Assembly (NCBI RefSeq): GCF_023159225.1
Contig: NC_063167.1
Span: forward strand, 20,029,360-20,093,359
Direction: 5' to 3'
DNA: 64,000 nt
Source of the DNA: Perognathus longimembris pacificus
Taxonomy: Eukaryota > Chordata > Mammalia > Rodentia > Heteromyidae
Made by a program: the position numbers and the translations under genes
Notes under the pieces: model-generated
Told to the model about the DNA's origin: nothing
The model's input: only the letters and a program-made list of their open reading frames with translations
Database searches by the model: none
Shown: positions 22,680 to 33,988 of the stretch, piece after piece
Layout: every line of letters starts with the position of its first letter
Position numbering within the stretch: position 1 is the first letter of the stretch

Positions 22680-23445
22680 ACTACTAAAGGGACAACATTT
22701 ATTCCTTTTCCAAATGTTACAGTAAAACCAGGTGAAAGAGAATGGTTTTTAGCAATTAGAAAAAAAAAGTACAAATCTGGGATTTGGCCATTAAAAGTTA
22801 TTTACAACAATGGGAGAAAAAAAGACAACAAGAAGTTGTTTCACATTACAGACCTCCCTCCCGCCCCAAGCCTAATACTTGCTTACCAAGTCAAAAAAGA
22901 GACACAGTTGATTCACAAGCTGGAGGTTTGAACTTGAGTAAGACATTTATAAAAACCTAGACAGGGGCAATGTCCTCCCCAGCCCAGGTGCCACTAGGCA
23001 CAGCACAGAGACTAAAAAACTCAACAAGGGAAGGCTGGACACTAGGGTTTGGGAGTATAAGCACCCCACTTCTGGCTCAGGGATTTGAGGAGTAGGATAA
23101 ACCAAACCTACTTGGAAAAGAACTGGGGGAGAAAACCAGCAACTGCCTTCTGCAGGGGTGGGGACAAGGAAGAAGGTAGGGCTAGGTTCAGGAGCATTTT
23201 CACATCACTAACCTAACTTGGGAAGCTGTAAGGGACCATCTTCAACTGGCCATAAGAGAAAGCCCAGATGGATGATGGGAGAATCCACAAGAGGGAGAGG
23301 AGAAGGAACGTGGCTAGGAGGGGCACAATAAGCCCCGTCCTTTCTGGGCACAGGAAGGCAGCCAGGGCACCAGATCCAGGCAGTGACCTCTTTAAGGGCA
23401 GCACAGTTTTTGCAGCTTAGAGATCACCCACCTGCCCCCACCCAG
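22680..23445 (-). other. MARCKSL1: MARCKSL1 3' untranslated region
   Basis: Repeat-free sequence between the MARCKSL1 stop codon and its AATAAA. No SINE interrupts it, in contrast to the surrounding intergenic DNA. The exact end is inferred. Confidence 0.8.
22698..22703 (-). promoter_or_regulatory. MARCKSL1: MARCKSL1 polyadenylation signal
   Basis: TTTATT on the + strand is AATAAA on the - strand, about 740 bases after the MARCKSL1 stop. The resulting 3' end falls near 22,680, within about 200 bases of the HDAC1 3' end. Confidence 0.8.
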
Positions 23446-23958
23446 CTACTCATTCTGCTCAGCGCTGGCGGATGCAGGGCCACTCTCAGGCCCTGAGGGA
23501 GTGGACGGCTCTGCAGCCTGGGGCCCTGCCTCCTCTTCTGCGTCTCCCTTGGAAGCAGCACTAGCCTCTGCCCCCTTGGCCTGGGGTTCCTGGCTCTCGG
23601 GGGTGGCAACTGCCTTCCCTTCCTGGGCAGTGCCCTCGTCGCTGCAGGCGCCGATCTCGCCCTGCTCCTGCTCTTCCTCTGTGGGCGAGGAGGCAGAAGA
23701 ATCGCCCCCGCCCTCCTTCCGATTTCTCTTGAAGGACAGGCCGCTCAATTTGAAAGGCTTCTTGAAAGAGAATTTCTTCTTCTTCTTGGGGGTCTCCTTG
23801 GGGGGAGCCTCCCCCTTGGCCTCGGCGCCCTGGCTAGGGGGTGCTGGCTCAATGGCATCGCCAGTGGCCCCGGCTGCCTCATCTGTTCCGTTCACCGGGG
23901 GCGACTCCCCTTCACCCTTGGGGGACAAGTCTCCATTGCTTTTCACGTGGCCATTCTC
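23446..23958 (-). CDS. MARCKSL1: MARCKSL1 exon 2 coding part
   Basis: The acceptor on the minus strand is CTGCAG|GAGAAT. It reads ENGHVKSNGDLSPK, then the basic effector domain, then the acidic tail ending ASAEQNE and TAG (23446-23448). Confidence 0.97.
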   Translation of the reverse strand, partial: ENGHVKSNGDLSPKGEGESPPVNGTDEAAGATGDAIEPAPPSQGAEAKGEAPPKETPKKKKKFSFKKPFKLSGLSFKRNRKEGGGDSSASSPTEEEQEQGEIGACSDEGTAQEGKAVATPESQEPQAKGAEASAASKGDAEEEAGPQAAEPSTPSGPESGPASASAEQNE

Positions 23959-24893
23959 CTGCAGGGCAGAGGAGATAGCAGCAGTGAGGCCCGGGCTCTG
24001 CACCCCCGTCTCCAGCCCGTTCCCGGCCCCTCCCAGGCAACGGAGTGCACCCCTACGGTCTGTGGCACCCCGAAAGCCTGGCTCTGGCCTCCACCCACAG
24101 CCGGGATTCCGTCAAACATCGCCCTCGCCCCTCTCGGGCGCGCCGGGACAACCATGGCGGCAGCGGCCGGCAGGAGGCGCTGGGGCCCCGGGGCCCCCAC
24201 CCGCCTCCCCGGGGGGCGCGCTCTCCCTTCGAGGCGGAACCGCTCCGCTCCCCTCCGGGCCGCGATCCAAGGCCGGCTGGCGAGCCACTCCGGGCGGCAT
24301 TGGGTAGGAAGCCGCCTCGGGGCGCTGCCCGTCCGCACCTGGACGGCCTAGTCCCCCAGCCCTCCGCTTTGTGTAACCGGCCCCCACCCACCCCAGGCTC
24401 TGCCCACATCTGGCTCCCCCCGTGGAGAAAGCCCGCGGACCGCCGTGGTCGGGCCTGCCTACGGGTGGGGTGCCCTCCCCGCCGAGCACCCGCCCCGCGG
24501 CCCCTGAGCGCCCCCTTGGCGCGGCCCGGCAGCGCCTTTGTTCCCCGCGGCAGTCGGGGCGGCCGGGGGGCAGCGCCGGGGGCCGGGACCGCGAACAAAG
24601 AAGACGGCGGGGCCGGCCGGCGCCCCCTCCCCGCCCCTCCCCTCGCTTCGCCCGCGGGGGCTGCGGCTCCGAGAACAAAGGGACCGAGCGGGGGAGGGGG
24701 CGCCGCGTGTCCCGGGCCGGACAAAGCGCGCGGCCCCGGCCCCGGGCTCTAGAGGGGGCGAGGCGCGAGCGCAGGGGCCGGGGCCGGACGAGCTGAGCGC
24801 ACCCACCTGTCCGTTGGCCTTCGCGGGGGAAGCGCCTGCAGCCTCGTCGGTGGTCACGTCGCCCCGGGGAGCCTTAGAGCTCTGGCTGCCCAT
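23446..24893 (-). CDS. MARCKSL1: MARCKSL1, MARCKS-like protein 1 (complete)
   Basis: Two coding exons on the minus strand, 24807-24893 (29 codons) and 23446-23958 (170 codons plus TAG), give a 199-residue protein. It starts MGSQSSKAPRG, an N-myristoylation signal that anchors it to membranes. The effector domain, about residues 87-110 (KKKKKFSFKK, then LSGLSFKRNRK), binds acidic phospholipids, calmodulin and actin and carries the serines phosphorylated by PKC. The rest is acidic and Ala/Glu/Pro-rich, as in the family. The protein is about 4 residues longer than the 195-residue human form as I recall it, through an extra KGDA-like segment in the carboxy-terminal half. Low complexity makes the family unmistakable, and the 199-residue size excludes the larger MARCKS. 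Confidence 0.97.
23959..24806 (-). other. MARCKSL1: MARCKSL1 intron 1
   Basis: An 848-base, very GC- and CpG-rich GT-AG intron inside the promoter CpG island. Several long open frames on both strands here result from high GC content and have no recognisable domain. Confidence 0.9.
24807..24893 (-). CDS. MARCKSL1: MARCKSL1 exon 1 coding part
   Basis: It begins at ATG (24891-24893) and reads MGSQSSKAPRGDV to SPAKANGQ. The donor on the minus strand is CAG|GTGGGT. Removing residue 1 exposes the Gly that is myristoylated in the family. Confidence 0.96.
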
Positions 24894-25139
24894 GATGGGG
24901 GGGGGGTCTCTGCTGGGGGGAGCCGCCCGGAGCCTCCCCGGGCTCGCGGCGCAGGGGGTAGTTCGGTGGGGTCGGCCCGGCGGGCGGAGGGGTGGAGCTG
25001 GCGCACGAGGGGGAGGGGTGTCGGAGAGAAGGGTCGGGGGGAGACCAAGCTGCACCCCGGCACCGCGGCCGACCCGCTAGCTGCGCCCGCCGCCGCTGCA
25101 CTCCGCGCCAGAATGCCGCCCGCCGCCCGCCGAGCCGCC

Positions 25140-25147
25140 TTTATATA
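25140..25147 (-). promoter_or_regulatory. MARCKSL1: MARCKSL1 TATA box
   Basis: The minus strand reads TATATAAA about 250 bases upstream of the ATG, with an inverted CCAAT (ccaat on +) near 25,190 upstream. Spacing predicts transcription starting near 25,110. A TATA box within a CpG island is a mixed architecture. Confidence 0.75.
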
Positions 25148-25500
25148 TGCGCCCAGGGCGCGGGGCGGGGCCGGGCATTTAAATGAGCGCCCAATCGAGG
25201 GGCGGAGGCGGGGTCGGGTCGCGAGCCCCACTGGCGCAGTGGGCGACGCGGAAGGTCTGACGCCCCAGCCCACCCCACTGCCGAGGGCAGGGACGGTCCG
25301 GCGCGGTAGGGGAAGTGTGGGTTTTCCAGTGAGCCGGTCCGGGGAGGGCGGACGGGAGGGGGGAGTCCTCGAGGAAAGGAGGGGGCCAGCCTTCTCCGCC
25401 CTCCCCGCCCCCTCTCGCGGTGGGCGGCCCCGAAGGCTTGGTCCTGCACTGGCAGCCCCTGGCAGCCTCCCCTTGAACTCTTGGGAGGGCTCGCTTGTCC

Positions 25501-26640
25501 AGACTCGTCAGACGGCTGGCCCCGAGTTAGGCTCCAAAATACGGTATGCGGTCATCGCAGCTGCAGGGCCTCGCGCCGAGTTCGGCACCACCTTAGGCCA
25601 GTGGTTCCACCCACGTCCCTGCCTGCCTGCTGGAGCCAGCCTGGGGGTTCGGACACAACTCAGGGTCACTCCGCTTAGACTCTGAAGGACGTCCATGAAC
25701 TCTCTCCCCTCTGCCCGTTGGTGGCCGGGCATCCTCATCCAGAAAGGAGAAATCAACCTTCCTGCCCTCATCCTGCCCCCACTACAAAGTTCAACTAAGG
25801 GTAGGGGTGACCTTGACAGGTATCTCCACGACCTCTTTGAAAGTGGAAGGGTATGAGGCTCGGAGATGTTGATATGACTTCTCTGACGAGTTTTATGCCC
25901 ACCCCCAGACCTGCTCCCCTACATCAGGATTCCCCCCAGAGCCCCAGTGTGGGGACTCAAACCTCAAAGGCTCTAGTTCTGAAGGATAGGGACATTCCCT
26001 TAGGAACACCTCTTCAGCAGGCTGCCCATCCTCCCCAACCCTGCCTAAGAGCTGGGGAGCTGGAAGCAGAGCAGAGTAGAGGGTGGTTGAAGACCTTTTT
26101 CCTCTTCTACTTCTTCCAGCCAGAAACTGAGTCCTAGCTAGCTCCAGATGTATATCCTCCCAGGTGCATATGGCTGCCCTCAAACCCCAGGAGTAAAGAG
26201 ATGGTAGCTGGAGGAGGCAAAATGTTGCAAAAGTAAGGCTGTGCCCTTAACAGCTCAGCATGTCCCTCCCTCCCAGGGGTAAGGCCTGGGAGGCTCAAGG
26301 CTGTGAGGTGTGGAGACGCCCCAGGGCCTGAGAAATTGGGAATTCCCCACAGATTTAGCCCCAGAGACTTGGGGAGTGCCGAGGTGGCTTCTGTGTTGGG
26401 TGCTTACTTCTGCATCCTTCATCCCCCCCACCCCCATTCTGAGAGTATAGAATGTTTTATTAGCCCCACCCTCAAATTTTAGAGATCTGGTCATCAGGTT
26501 CAGAATGGGAAAGCCCGAATGCACACCGCAGCTCCCTGTAGCTGAGGGTGGCAGAGGGGTGAGAGAGATCTAGGCTGAGACTAATAAGGATACCCCTGGA
26601 AGAGTTTCTTGTTGAGATCTAGTGAAAGCTAGAAATAAGA
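25501..26640. other. Intergenic DNA upstream of MARCKSL1, no gene seen
   Basis: Unique, moderately GC-rich sequence without SINE insertions for about 1.1 kb. It may hold upstream regulatory elements, but I recognise none. Confidence 0.5.
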
Positions 26641-26649
26641 AGAGCTAGA

Positions 26650-26848
26650 TGGGGATATGGCCTAGTGGCAAGAGCACTTGCCTCGTATACTTGAAGCCCT
26701 GGGTTTGATTCCCCAGCACCACATATACAGAAAATGGCCAGAGGTGGTGCTGTGGCTCAAGTGGCAGAGTGCTAGCCTTGAGCAAAAGGAAGCCAGGGAC
26801 AGTACTCAGGCCCTGAGTTCAAGGCCCAGGACTGGCAAAAAAAAAAAA
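26650..26848 (+). repeat. IDL-Geo-type SINE
   Basis: Full dimer apart from a few missing 5' bases, with an A tail. Target-site duplication agaagagctagatg lies at about 26,638-26,651 and 26,848-26,861. Confidence 0.85.
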
Positions 26849-26861
26849 GAAGAGCTAGATG

Positions 26862-29130
26862 TGGGTGGGGTGAGGCATCATGCCCCCTACAGCTCACTGA
26901 CAGTACAGTGACTTCACCTGCTACTACTAAGGGATGGCCACCATGATCTGCTCTCTGTCTCAGCCACAACAGGAACCTGCAGTGCCGCCAGGCACTGGTT
27001 GGTGGGATTCAGAGAGACGCCCTGTAAGTTCTGGGAGGGCTGAAGTCAGGTTATGAGCAGAACTCGAGGCACTGGCCTGGAAGGGATGAGAGGCAAATCT
27101 CCTAGAGAATTCCAGGAGGAGAGAGGAGTATCGAGGCTCAGAGCCTGAAAGAGAGCCTGGTTCACAGGGGAAGGCTTGCAACTCCACCAGACATCCCAGG
27201 AGTCTGGGGAAGGAGCACTTGGGAGCCTAATCACTGAACACATCCAGGCCCCAGAAGAATCTGACTTCTGGAAGAGGGACAAGGAGGGTTAGGATGCTTA
27301 GAATGGAGGTACAGCACCCCCACAGCCTCCTCTGTCCACACTGTGGTTCCTTTCTCCCCAGCTGCTGCCAAGCCAGACAATGCATCCATTGTTCTGTGTC
27401 TCCCAGGGCCAGTGTGCAACTGTGTGTGTCTGACTGTGTGTATTGCTCTGTGTCTGTGTGTAAGATTTCAGGGTGGTGTGTATGTGGTTGTATGTGCCTG
27501 CATCTTTTGTTTGGCCCTATGGATTCAAGAGCGAGAGCGCGCCTTGATAGACTTTCTGGGCGTGTATGTCTGTCCTTCCTGGAGACTGTAGTGACTTTGT
27601 CTGACTGTAACTGGGTGTGTGTGTGAGTGAGTGGCAGGGGGAAGGGGCCTGGGTGAGAGAAGCCCTGCAAGTGTGGGGATGGACCCATGGCTACTTTCTG
27701 GTGTGAGTGTTCCCATGGGAGTGTGGGGGAGGACTGGTCTGTGTGCCACAGTGACTCGCTGAGACTGTGGTGGTTAGACATGGGAGGTGTTGCCAGAATG
27801 GAAGGACAGGGTGATGATAATGGGCAGGGGAAGAGAAGCTGCAAAGAACAGAGCCCCATTTTCATACGTCCCCTTCAGACAGCCCAATTCTGTGGCTAAG
27901 GAAGGGCTCAGATCCAGGGCCTGGGGAACAGAGTTTCTGGAAGGAACCTGGGGCCTCTGCAGATACAGGGTAGGACAGGGTAGGACAGATGGACAGTGGA
28001 AGGACAAAGGAGAACATTACCCCCTGAAGAAGGGGCCCTGTGCGGCCTCTGAGGCCTGGGGAACCTGTAGCTGTGCCACATTCGATGCCAGGTGAGGTGT
28101 GGGTGGGCGGTATCTAATCAGAGACGGAGGGACGGGCTTCCTGGTGAAGGAAACTGCCTGTGTAAAGACCTCAATGAAGAGAGACATCAGCACACTCTGT
28201 TCCAGTGGAGGCTGCGGGGAATGTGGCTTGGCCTAGCCCGGTTCCCAGCGACCTGCTGGGGGCATCCACTGCTCCTGGCGACCTCAGGTCTGGGTGGGCT
28301 TGGCCTTTTCCTGCTCTGTCACGTGCTCAGTACACCAGCGCCCTCTCAGCAACCCCCCCCCCCGCCATGTGTTCATCTGTACAGTAAGAAGGTGGGCACC
28401 TGATTCATAGTCCCAGAGACTCCAGTCCCGCCTGCTCACACTTGAGTGGCTAAGTAGTGAATCATCCAGGATCCCTGCTTTCAGGGGTTTTCCAGCTAGC
28501 CAGGAGATAAGCCATCGCCAATCTCTTTCCAGAAGAGGAGAGCAGACAGGTATGTGTAGGAGGGGTGGCGGGAAAGGCCTAGTCTAGGACAAGGTTTAAA
28601 ACAGAGGATTCCAAGACTCAGACTAATGGGGTACCATGATCATGGGGACAGAGGAGAGGTGTCACCAATGCTACTGCTGCATTTCTTTGAGTGAAGCAGA
28701 TCCACTGACGGAGGCAGAAGGACTGGGAAAGCTGCTGAAACTCACTGAGTTTGAGGGGCCCTGGGAACAAACATTCCATCCGGCGGACATCAGCAGGCAG
28801 ACTGAGGTCAACATTGCTTTAGCCCACACATGCACACATTTCCTGAGCCAAAGGCCAGTGCCCAGAGTCTGGCTAGTGACCTTCTGGGGACAATAGATGT
28901 GGAGGTTTTAAGGCAGGACCAGCCTGAGGAAGTCTGGGTCTCTGGTGGCTTCCAATAAGAGTAACTGCAGCCCAGGAGTGCAGGCAGCACCAGGAAGTAC
29001 CTGGGCAGCAGGAGCTTCATGGGTGGGGCAGGCAGCAGGGCCAGAAAGGGGCCAGCAGACTAAGGTCAGGAAGAACCTCAGAGCGCCCAGCCATGCATGT
29101 GAAAGACATAGGAAGGCGGGAAGGAGCCAG
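26862..29130. other. Intergenic DNA with TG-rich tract, no gene seen
   Basis: Mostly unique sequence. A degenerate TG-rich stretch lies at about 27,410-27,640. The open frames in it are short and have no recognisable domain. Confidence 0.5.
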
Positions 29131-29134
29131 GCAC

Positions 29135-29370
29135 TCACTGGCGACTCACACCTCTAATCCCAGCAACTCAGGAGGCTTGAGAACTGAGGACCATGGTTTA
29201 AAGCTAGCTCAGGCAATAAAGTCCATGTGATTCTTATCACCAGTTAACCACCAAAAAGCTGGCAATGAAAGTGTGGCTCAAGTGGTAGAGTGCCAGACTC
29301 ATGCAAAAAAGCTACATGAGATCATGAGGCCCTGAGTTCAAGCCTCAATACCTGAAAAGAAGGGAGGATG
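29135..29370 (+). repeat. B1-plus-Geo composite SINE
   Basis: It starts with an Alu/B1-like segment (ggtggctcac, then aggaggct) and continues into the same right half as IDL-Geo (gtggctcaagtggtagagtg to gccctgagttcaagcc). Confidence 0.75.
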
Positions 29371-29578
29371 GCTGGGAATGTGGCTTAGTGGTAGGGTGCT
29401 TGCCTTGCCTAGCATGCATGAAGCCCTGGGTTCGATTCCTCAGTACCACACAAACAAACAAAAAAAGCCAGAAGTGGTGTTGTGGCTCAAGTGGTAGAGT
29501 GATAGTCTTGAGCAAAAGAAGCTCAGGGACAGTGCTCAGGCTCTGAGTTCAAACCTTAGGACTGACAAAAAAAAAAAA
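29371..29578 (+). repeat. IDL-Geo-type SINE (older variant)
   Basis: ID-like left half with ggctgggaatgtggcttag, then the Geo right half and an A tail. It directly abuts the preceding B1-plus-Geo element. Confidence 0.8.
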
Positions 29579-29609
29579 GGAAAAGCAAAGCAGGAAGGAG
29601 CAACATATA

Positions 29610-29800
29610 ATAATACTCATGGCTGTGAGCATTGACTAAGTGCTTACTGTGTGCCCTGCCCTTCTGACTGTTCTCTAGACCTTATTACCTCAGGACCTGG
29701 TGAGGTATGCACCATCTGATAGCTCCATTGGAGAGGAGAAAGCCGAGGTCAGGGAGTGGAGCATACTGATGGGAGCAAGAGGGAGGACTAGCACAAGTTT
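29610..29800 (+). repeat. MIR-like remnant
   Basis: Core phrases such as ttgactaagtgcttactgtg and ggagaggagaaagccgaggt resemble the ancient mammalian MIR family. Assignment is from memory. Confidence 0.5.
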
Positions 29801-30138
29801 CTAGAACTCTCAATACTTTGCTAGTGTTTGGCTGAAGCTTAGCCATCCTGAAAGGCACTTCAGGATGAGAGAGCAGTCGGGATTGGCAAGGAGAAGCAAG
29901 GCAGCTGCGGGAACTTGCAGGGCTTCACTGCCAGAATCAGGGCTCCTCCTGGGCCTGGGCTTGCTGAGTTCTGGCTTTGCCAACAGCAGTACCTTGTCAG
30001 TAGCTTCCCTGCCATTGATAGGCCTTGAACTCTGAGATAGACCCTGGACCACCTCCGGGGATTCCCTCATTGGGATCCAACATCCAGTGATCAGATCACC
30101 AGGACAGCAATTCTGAAAATTCCCTTTCAGAATCTGTT

Positions 30139-30252
30139 TTTCCTTTCCTTTCCTTTCCTTTCCTTTCCTTTTTCCTTTCCTTTCCTTTTCTCTTTCCTCT
30201 TTCCTCTCCTCTCCTTTTCTTTTCTTCCCTTTCCTTTCCCTTCCCTTCCCTT
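30139..30252. repeat. TTTCC/TTCC microsatellite
   Basis: Polypyrimidine tract of ttcctttcc-type units over about 110 bases. It encodes a spurious KGKERKGK-like frame on the minus strand. Confidence 0.95.
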
Positions 30253-30824
30253 GCTCTGGAGTGTAGGAAGTGGTTAGGAGTGGGAAGTAGGGGAGGTAGG
30301 TGGGGGGAGGAGAGGGGAGTAGGACATGGGTGGATGCATAAGTTGGATGGGGTCCGATTGGTACCCTAGAGTAGAGCCATCTCTCTGGGGCTTGGATTCC
30401 CCCACAGCCAAGAGGCGTGTGTTCCCAGCTCACCTCCTCAGGCTTGATGAGGTCACCAGAAATTCAAGCCACTTATCTTGGGCTTCTCTGAGCCCATCAT
30501 TCCCCCACCCTACCCCTTCAGCTCCCTGTGTCTATGAGAAAGGAATGGCCTAGCGCGAGAATGCGGATTGCTCACAACTTTCCAGCCAAAATCCCCCATG
30601 GAGGGGAAGTCCCTTCAAAAGCAAAACTGAAGCCCTCTCCCTGTCCTGTCCCTAATCCTCCCACCACCTTTCCTGTCCTGTCCCTAATCCTCCCACCACC
30701 TTTCCATCCACAGGAGCTAGTCACCCCTCACCTCTCCTGTTCCCCCAAGGTGATCTTGGCCATTCTAACTTCTACTACCTTCTGGCTTTGTCACTCTGGA
30801 CAAGTCCCTACATTGTGGGTTGGG

Positions 30825-31285
30825 TTTTTTTGTGGGGGGGCGTGTCCTGGGTATTGAATTTTGGACTGGGCACTGTTCCTTAGCTTTTTTTTTTTCTTTT
30901 TCTTTTGCCAGTCCTGGGGCTTTAACTCAGGGCCTGAGCACTGTCCCTGGCTTCTTTTTGCTCAAGGCTAGCACTCGACCACTTGAGCCACAGCACCACT
31001 TCTGGCTTTTTCTATATATGTGGTGCTGAGGAATCAAACCCAGGGCTTCATGTATATGAGGCAAGCACTCTACCACTAGGCCATATTCCCAGCCACTCCC
31101 TTAGCTTTCTTGCCCAAGTCTAGCACTCTACCACTTTGAGCCACAGTTCTACTACTGGTTTTGGGGTAGTTAATTGGAGATGAGAGTCTTACAGACAAAT
31201 GCCCAAGCTGGCTTCAAACTGTGATCCTCAGATCTCAGTCCCCTAAGTAGCTGGGATGACAGGCATGAATCACCAGCACCATTCT
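30825..31285 (-). repeat. B1-plus-Geo SINE interrupted by IDL-Geo SINE
   Basis: An older minus-strand B1-plus-Geo element is split by a younger minus-strand IDL-Geo element at about 30,883-31,094. The sequence ccttagcttt is repeated on both sides of the insert as its target-site duplication. Confidence 0.8.
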
Positions 31286-31389
31286 TTTACCATGGCTGAG
31301 CCATACGGTTTTCTCACTGGCCTCTCTGCCCTTAGCTGTGCCCCTAGCTGTTCCTTACTGTCTCAGGGTCAATTTCCAATAGAAAAATA

Positions 31390-33180
31390 GATCTGAGCAT
31401 CTGGGTGTTAGATGGAACCCAGGGTCTCATAAATTTAGGCAAGTACCCTACCACTGAGTTATACCTAATTGACCGAGCTATACCCCCCCAGCAAATATTT
31501 GTTGACAAGACAAATTGAACAAATGAATGAATTAATGAATGAATTAGTGAATAAAATGGGAAACCATAATTCTCCCCTTGGATTTAAGCCTTTCAGTGGT
31601 TTCCTATGGCTCTCAGGGGTGAGTCTGCACCTTGCATTTAATTTCTTCCTAATCTGATCCCTACCAAATGGCCTGGTTTCCAGCCCAGCCATGCCTCCCT
31701 CTCCTTCCTGCCTCTTCCCAGGCAGCCTCCACTGCTGAATTGTCCTCCTTCCCTGCCCCACAGGAGGGAAAGTTGCTTGGCTCTCTGCAGTAATCCAGGC
31801 CAGAGATGATGAGGCCCAAAGGAAAATGGCAGAGAGAGGCAGTCAACCCCAGCCCTCCTTGAGGCATGTGTTCTCGCAGCTCTCGGCTCTGGGTTGAGTG
31901 TAGCTTGGAGCCCAAGTTCCAGGTGCCTCAATAATCCCCTGGGGACAGCAGGCTGGCAGCTAGTGAATCAGGGAGCCTGGAATTCAGAGGAGATGTCCCC
32001 TGTTAATGTAACAGCTAGAGGTGACCACACACTTGAAGCCCTGGGACTGATGAGATCTACTCGAGACCACATGTGGCTCAAGAAGACAGAGCTGGGACTC
32101 TCCATAGAGCCATGGGGCTGGGGAAGGGGAGCCTCCTGGATGGGTCAGTGGTGGCCAGTGAGGAGGAAATAAGCCTGAGGAAGGAGTGTCCTCAAAGATG
32201 AAGGAAGAAATGGTTTCCAGAAGGAACAGATCCACTGTCAAATGGTGCTGGAAGGTGGAGAAAAATAAGAAGGGAAGGCAAGGGGGAGGGGCTCAGGGAA
32301 AGCAGGCAGGATGTGAGGGAGGAAGAAAGGCAGTGGCCAGGGCTGAGGATCAGGCTGGGGCCAGTGTGGAGGGGTAAGGAACCCCACACAGTACGTCTTA
32401 AGGAAGAGTGCTGAGGTGTGTGTGGAAATAGAGCTTGGTTTAGGGCAGGCTGACGTGAGGAGACTTTCAGATAGCATTAGGCTCTATAGGTCTGGGGTGG
32501 GGGATATTTGTTGGAGAGAAAGGAAAAAAAATAGATCTGTCTATGTCTGTGCCTGATTCTCTCCTCAGTCCTATGTGTGTCCATGAGACAATCTATGCTG
32601 ATGACCACGATTGTGCTCTTTAGCCCAGCCCTCTGTCGAGAAGGCCAGCTGCCTTTATAGGTCACCTTGGATGGTCCACGGGGACCTGTAGAACACAGGC
32701 AGGTGGGCTCTGGAAGAGGCTGGATTAGAGGCAGGGAACCCAGGAAGAAATCGATTGGCCTGGTCCAGACAAAGGCACTAGTGGACCTAACTAGGTAAGG
32801 GCAGAGGGCTGGACGGAAGCGGACCATGTTACAGATGTCCAGGGAGCGGAGAGCCCAGGGGTGGGGGCTGGGCTCTGTGTGGAGAAAGGGGTCTGGGAGT
32901 CCTGATCTGTCCTCATGGGCCACCCTGTGTTTAGAGGTTTATGTGGCTGAAAGCCCACAAAGGCTGAGGATGGGTGAGAAGCGGGCCTATGGACTGGGGA
33001 GGACAGGCCACTAAACAGATGCTTCATTCTTCTGGCCATCAGTCCTTTGTGCCACGCCTTGGGCAGGACTGCTGCCAGCCTCAGCCCCAGATAGGACCTG
33101 GGACAGTGGGTAAGAGAAAGCGTAGAGACAGGCATCCTGAGACCCTGAATCCAGTTGATGGCCAGAGACACCCCCCTTGA
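31390..33180. other. Intergenic DNA, no gene seen
   Basis: An ID-like monomer at about 31,390-31,480 and an L2/MIR-like stretch near 31,490-31,560 (aatgaatgaatt repeats). The rest is unique sequence without recognisable coding potential. Confidence 0.5.
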
Positions 33181-33206
33181 GTCACATTCCTTCTTTTGAC
33201 ACTATT

Positions 33207-33411
33207 TTTTTTTTTTTTGGCCAGTCCTGGGCCTTGGACTCAGGGCCTGAGCACTGTCCCTGGCTTCTTCCCGCTCAAGGCTAGCACTCTGCCACTTGAG
33301 CCACAGCGCCGCTTCTGGCCGTTTTCTGCATATGTGGTGCTGGGGAATCGAACCTACGGCCTCGTGTATCCGAGGCAGGCACTCTTGCCACTAGGCTATA
33401 TCCCCAGCCCC
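33207..33411 (-). repeat. IDL-Geo SINE, GCGGGAAGAAG subfamily
   Basis: Full-length with perfect flanking duplication cttttgacactatttt. It carries the diagnostic cccgctc (minus strand GAGCGGG) and cctcgtgtatccgagg changes. Confidence 0.9.
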
Positions 33412-33611
33412 CTTTTGACACTATTTTGGGGCTTCTTATTTCCTTCTGCACAAAATCTTCTGGGAGATGTTTGAAGCTTTGGTCCTAGCCAGAGGACCAT
33501 GTCAGAAGGCCCATCTGGCTGCCAGTCTCATGGATAGTCACTGGAATGACCATTTCAGCCTGCGATTGTGCCACCCCTCTTCCTAGAATGATGAGTCCCT
33601 GGTACACCCTC

Positions 33612-33988
33612 TGTAAGCCCAATAAGCCCAACAGGCCCCTTTCCCATAGATTAGCATGCTCCTCTCCTAAGCAAAACTAGCCTCATTTAGGAAGGGCAGT
33701 AAATAATTAGCCCTACCTCCATTTACCTTGAGAAAGAACTCCTTTGGAGCAACTATAGCCATATAAGGCAGCAAGATCCCCTAAACCTTGAAGGCCATAT
33801 AGGTCACCTGCGATGGCTCTCCTTTGGGGCAGCTATAACCATATAAGGTAGCTGGCACTTTGGCACTTCTTACTTCTCCCTTGCCAGAAGGGGTCTTGCC
33901 GGTCCCTTTGCTGGCAATAAATCTTTCCTTTGTTCTTTTGTACCTGTATGTCTGCATGGTTTCTGGCAATGTCTAATATATTCTAACA
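33612..33988 (+). mobile_element. Solo LTR of an endogenous retrovirus-like element
   Basis: A 377-base segment starts TGTAAG and ends TAACA, and is flanked by a perfect 5-base duplication CCCTC (33,607-33,611 and 33,989-33,993). Inside are two TATAAGG boxes 80 bases apart and AATAAA at 33,916-33,921, the order expected of U3-R-U5. No retroviral genes adjoin it, so it is most simply a solo LTR left by recombination. The family is not identified. Confidence 0.75.
33739..33900 (+). repeat. Two-copy 80-base duplication in the LTR promoter
   Basis: Unit one begins ctcctttggagcaactatag at 33,739 and unit two ctcctttggggcagctataa at 33,819. Each carries catataagg. This looks like an internal U3 promoter duplication. 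Confidence 0.75.

Larger units (their letters stand above)
24000..25500. promoter_or_regulatory. MARCKSL1: CpG island of MARCKSL1
   Basis: Dense CpG with many GC boxes from within the gene to about 350 bases upstream of the inferred start site. It marks an active, broadly used promoter. Confidence 0.9.

Noticed and set aside
24045..25685. Several long open frames on both strands over the MARCKSL1 promoter
   Set aside because: High GC content suppresses stop codons; the frames are Pro/Ala/Arg/Gly-rich and overlap the real gene, its intron and its promoter.
27227..27865. 212-codon minus-strand open frame
   Set aside because: Compositionally biased by a TG-rich tract, with no recognisable domain and no splice or promoter context.
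29810..30433. 207-codon minus-strand frame with KGKERKGK repeats
   Set aside because: The repetitive part is the TTTCC microsatellite; no domain is visible.
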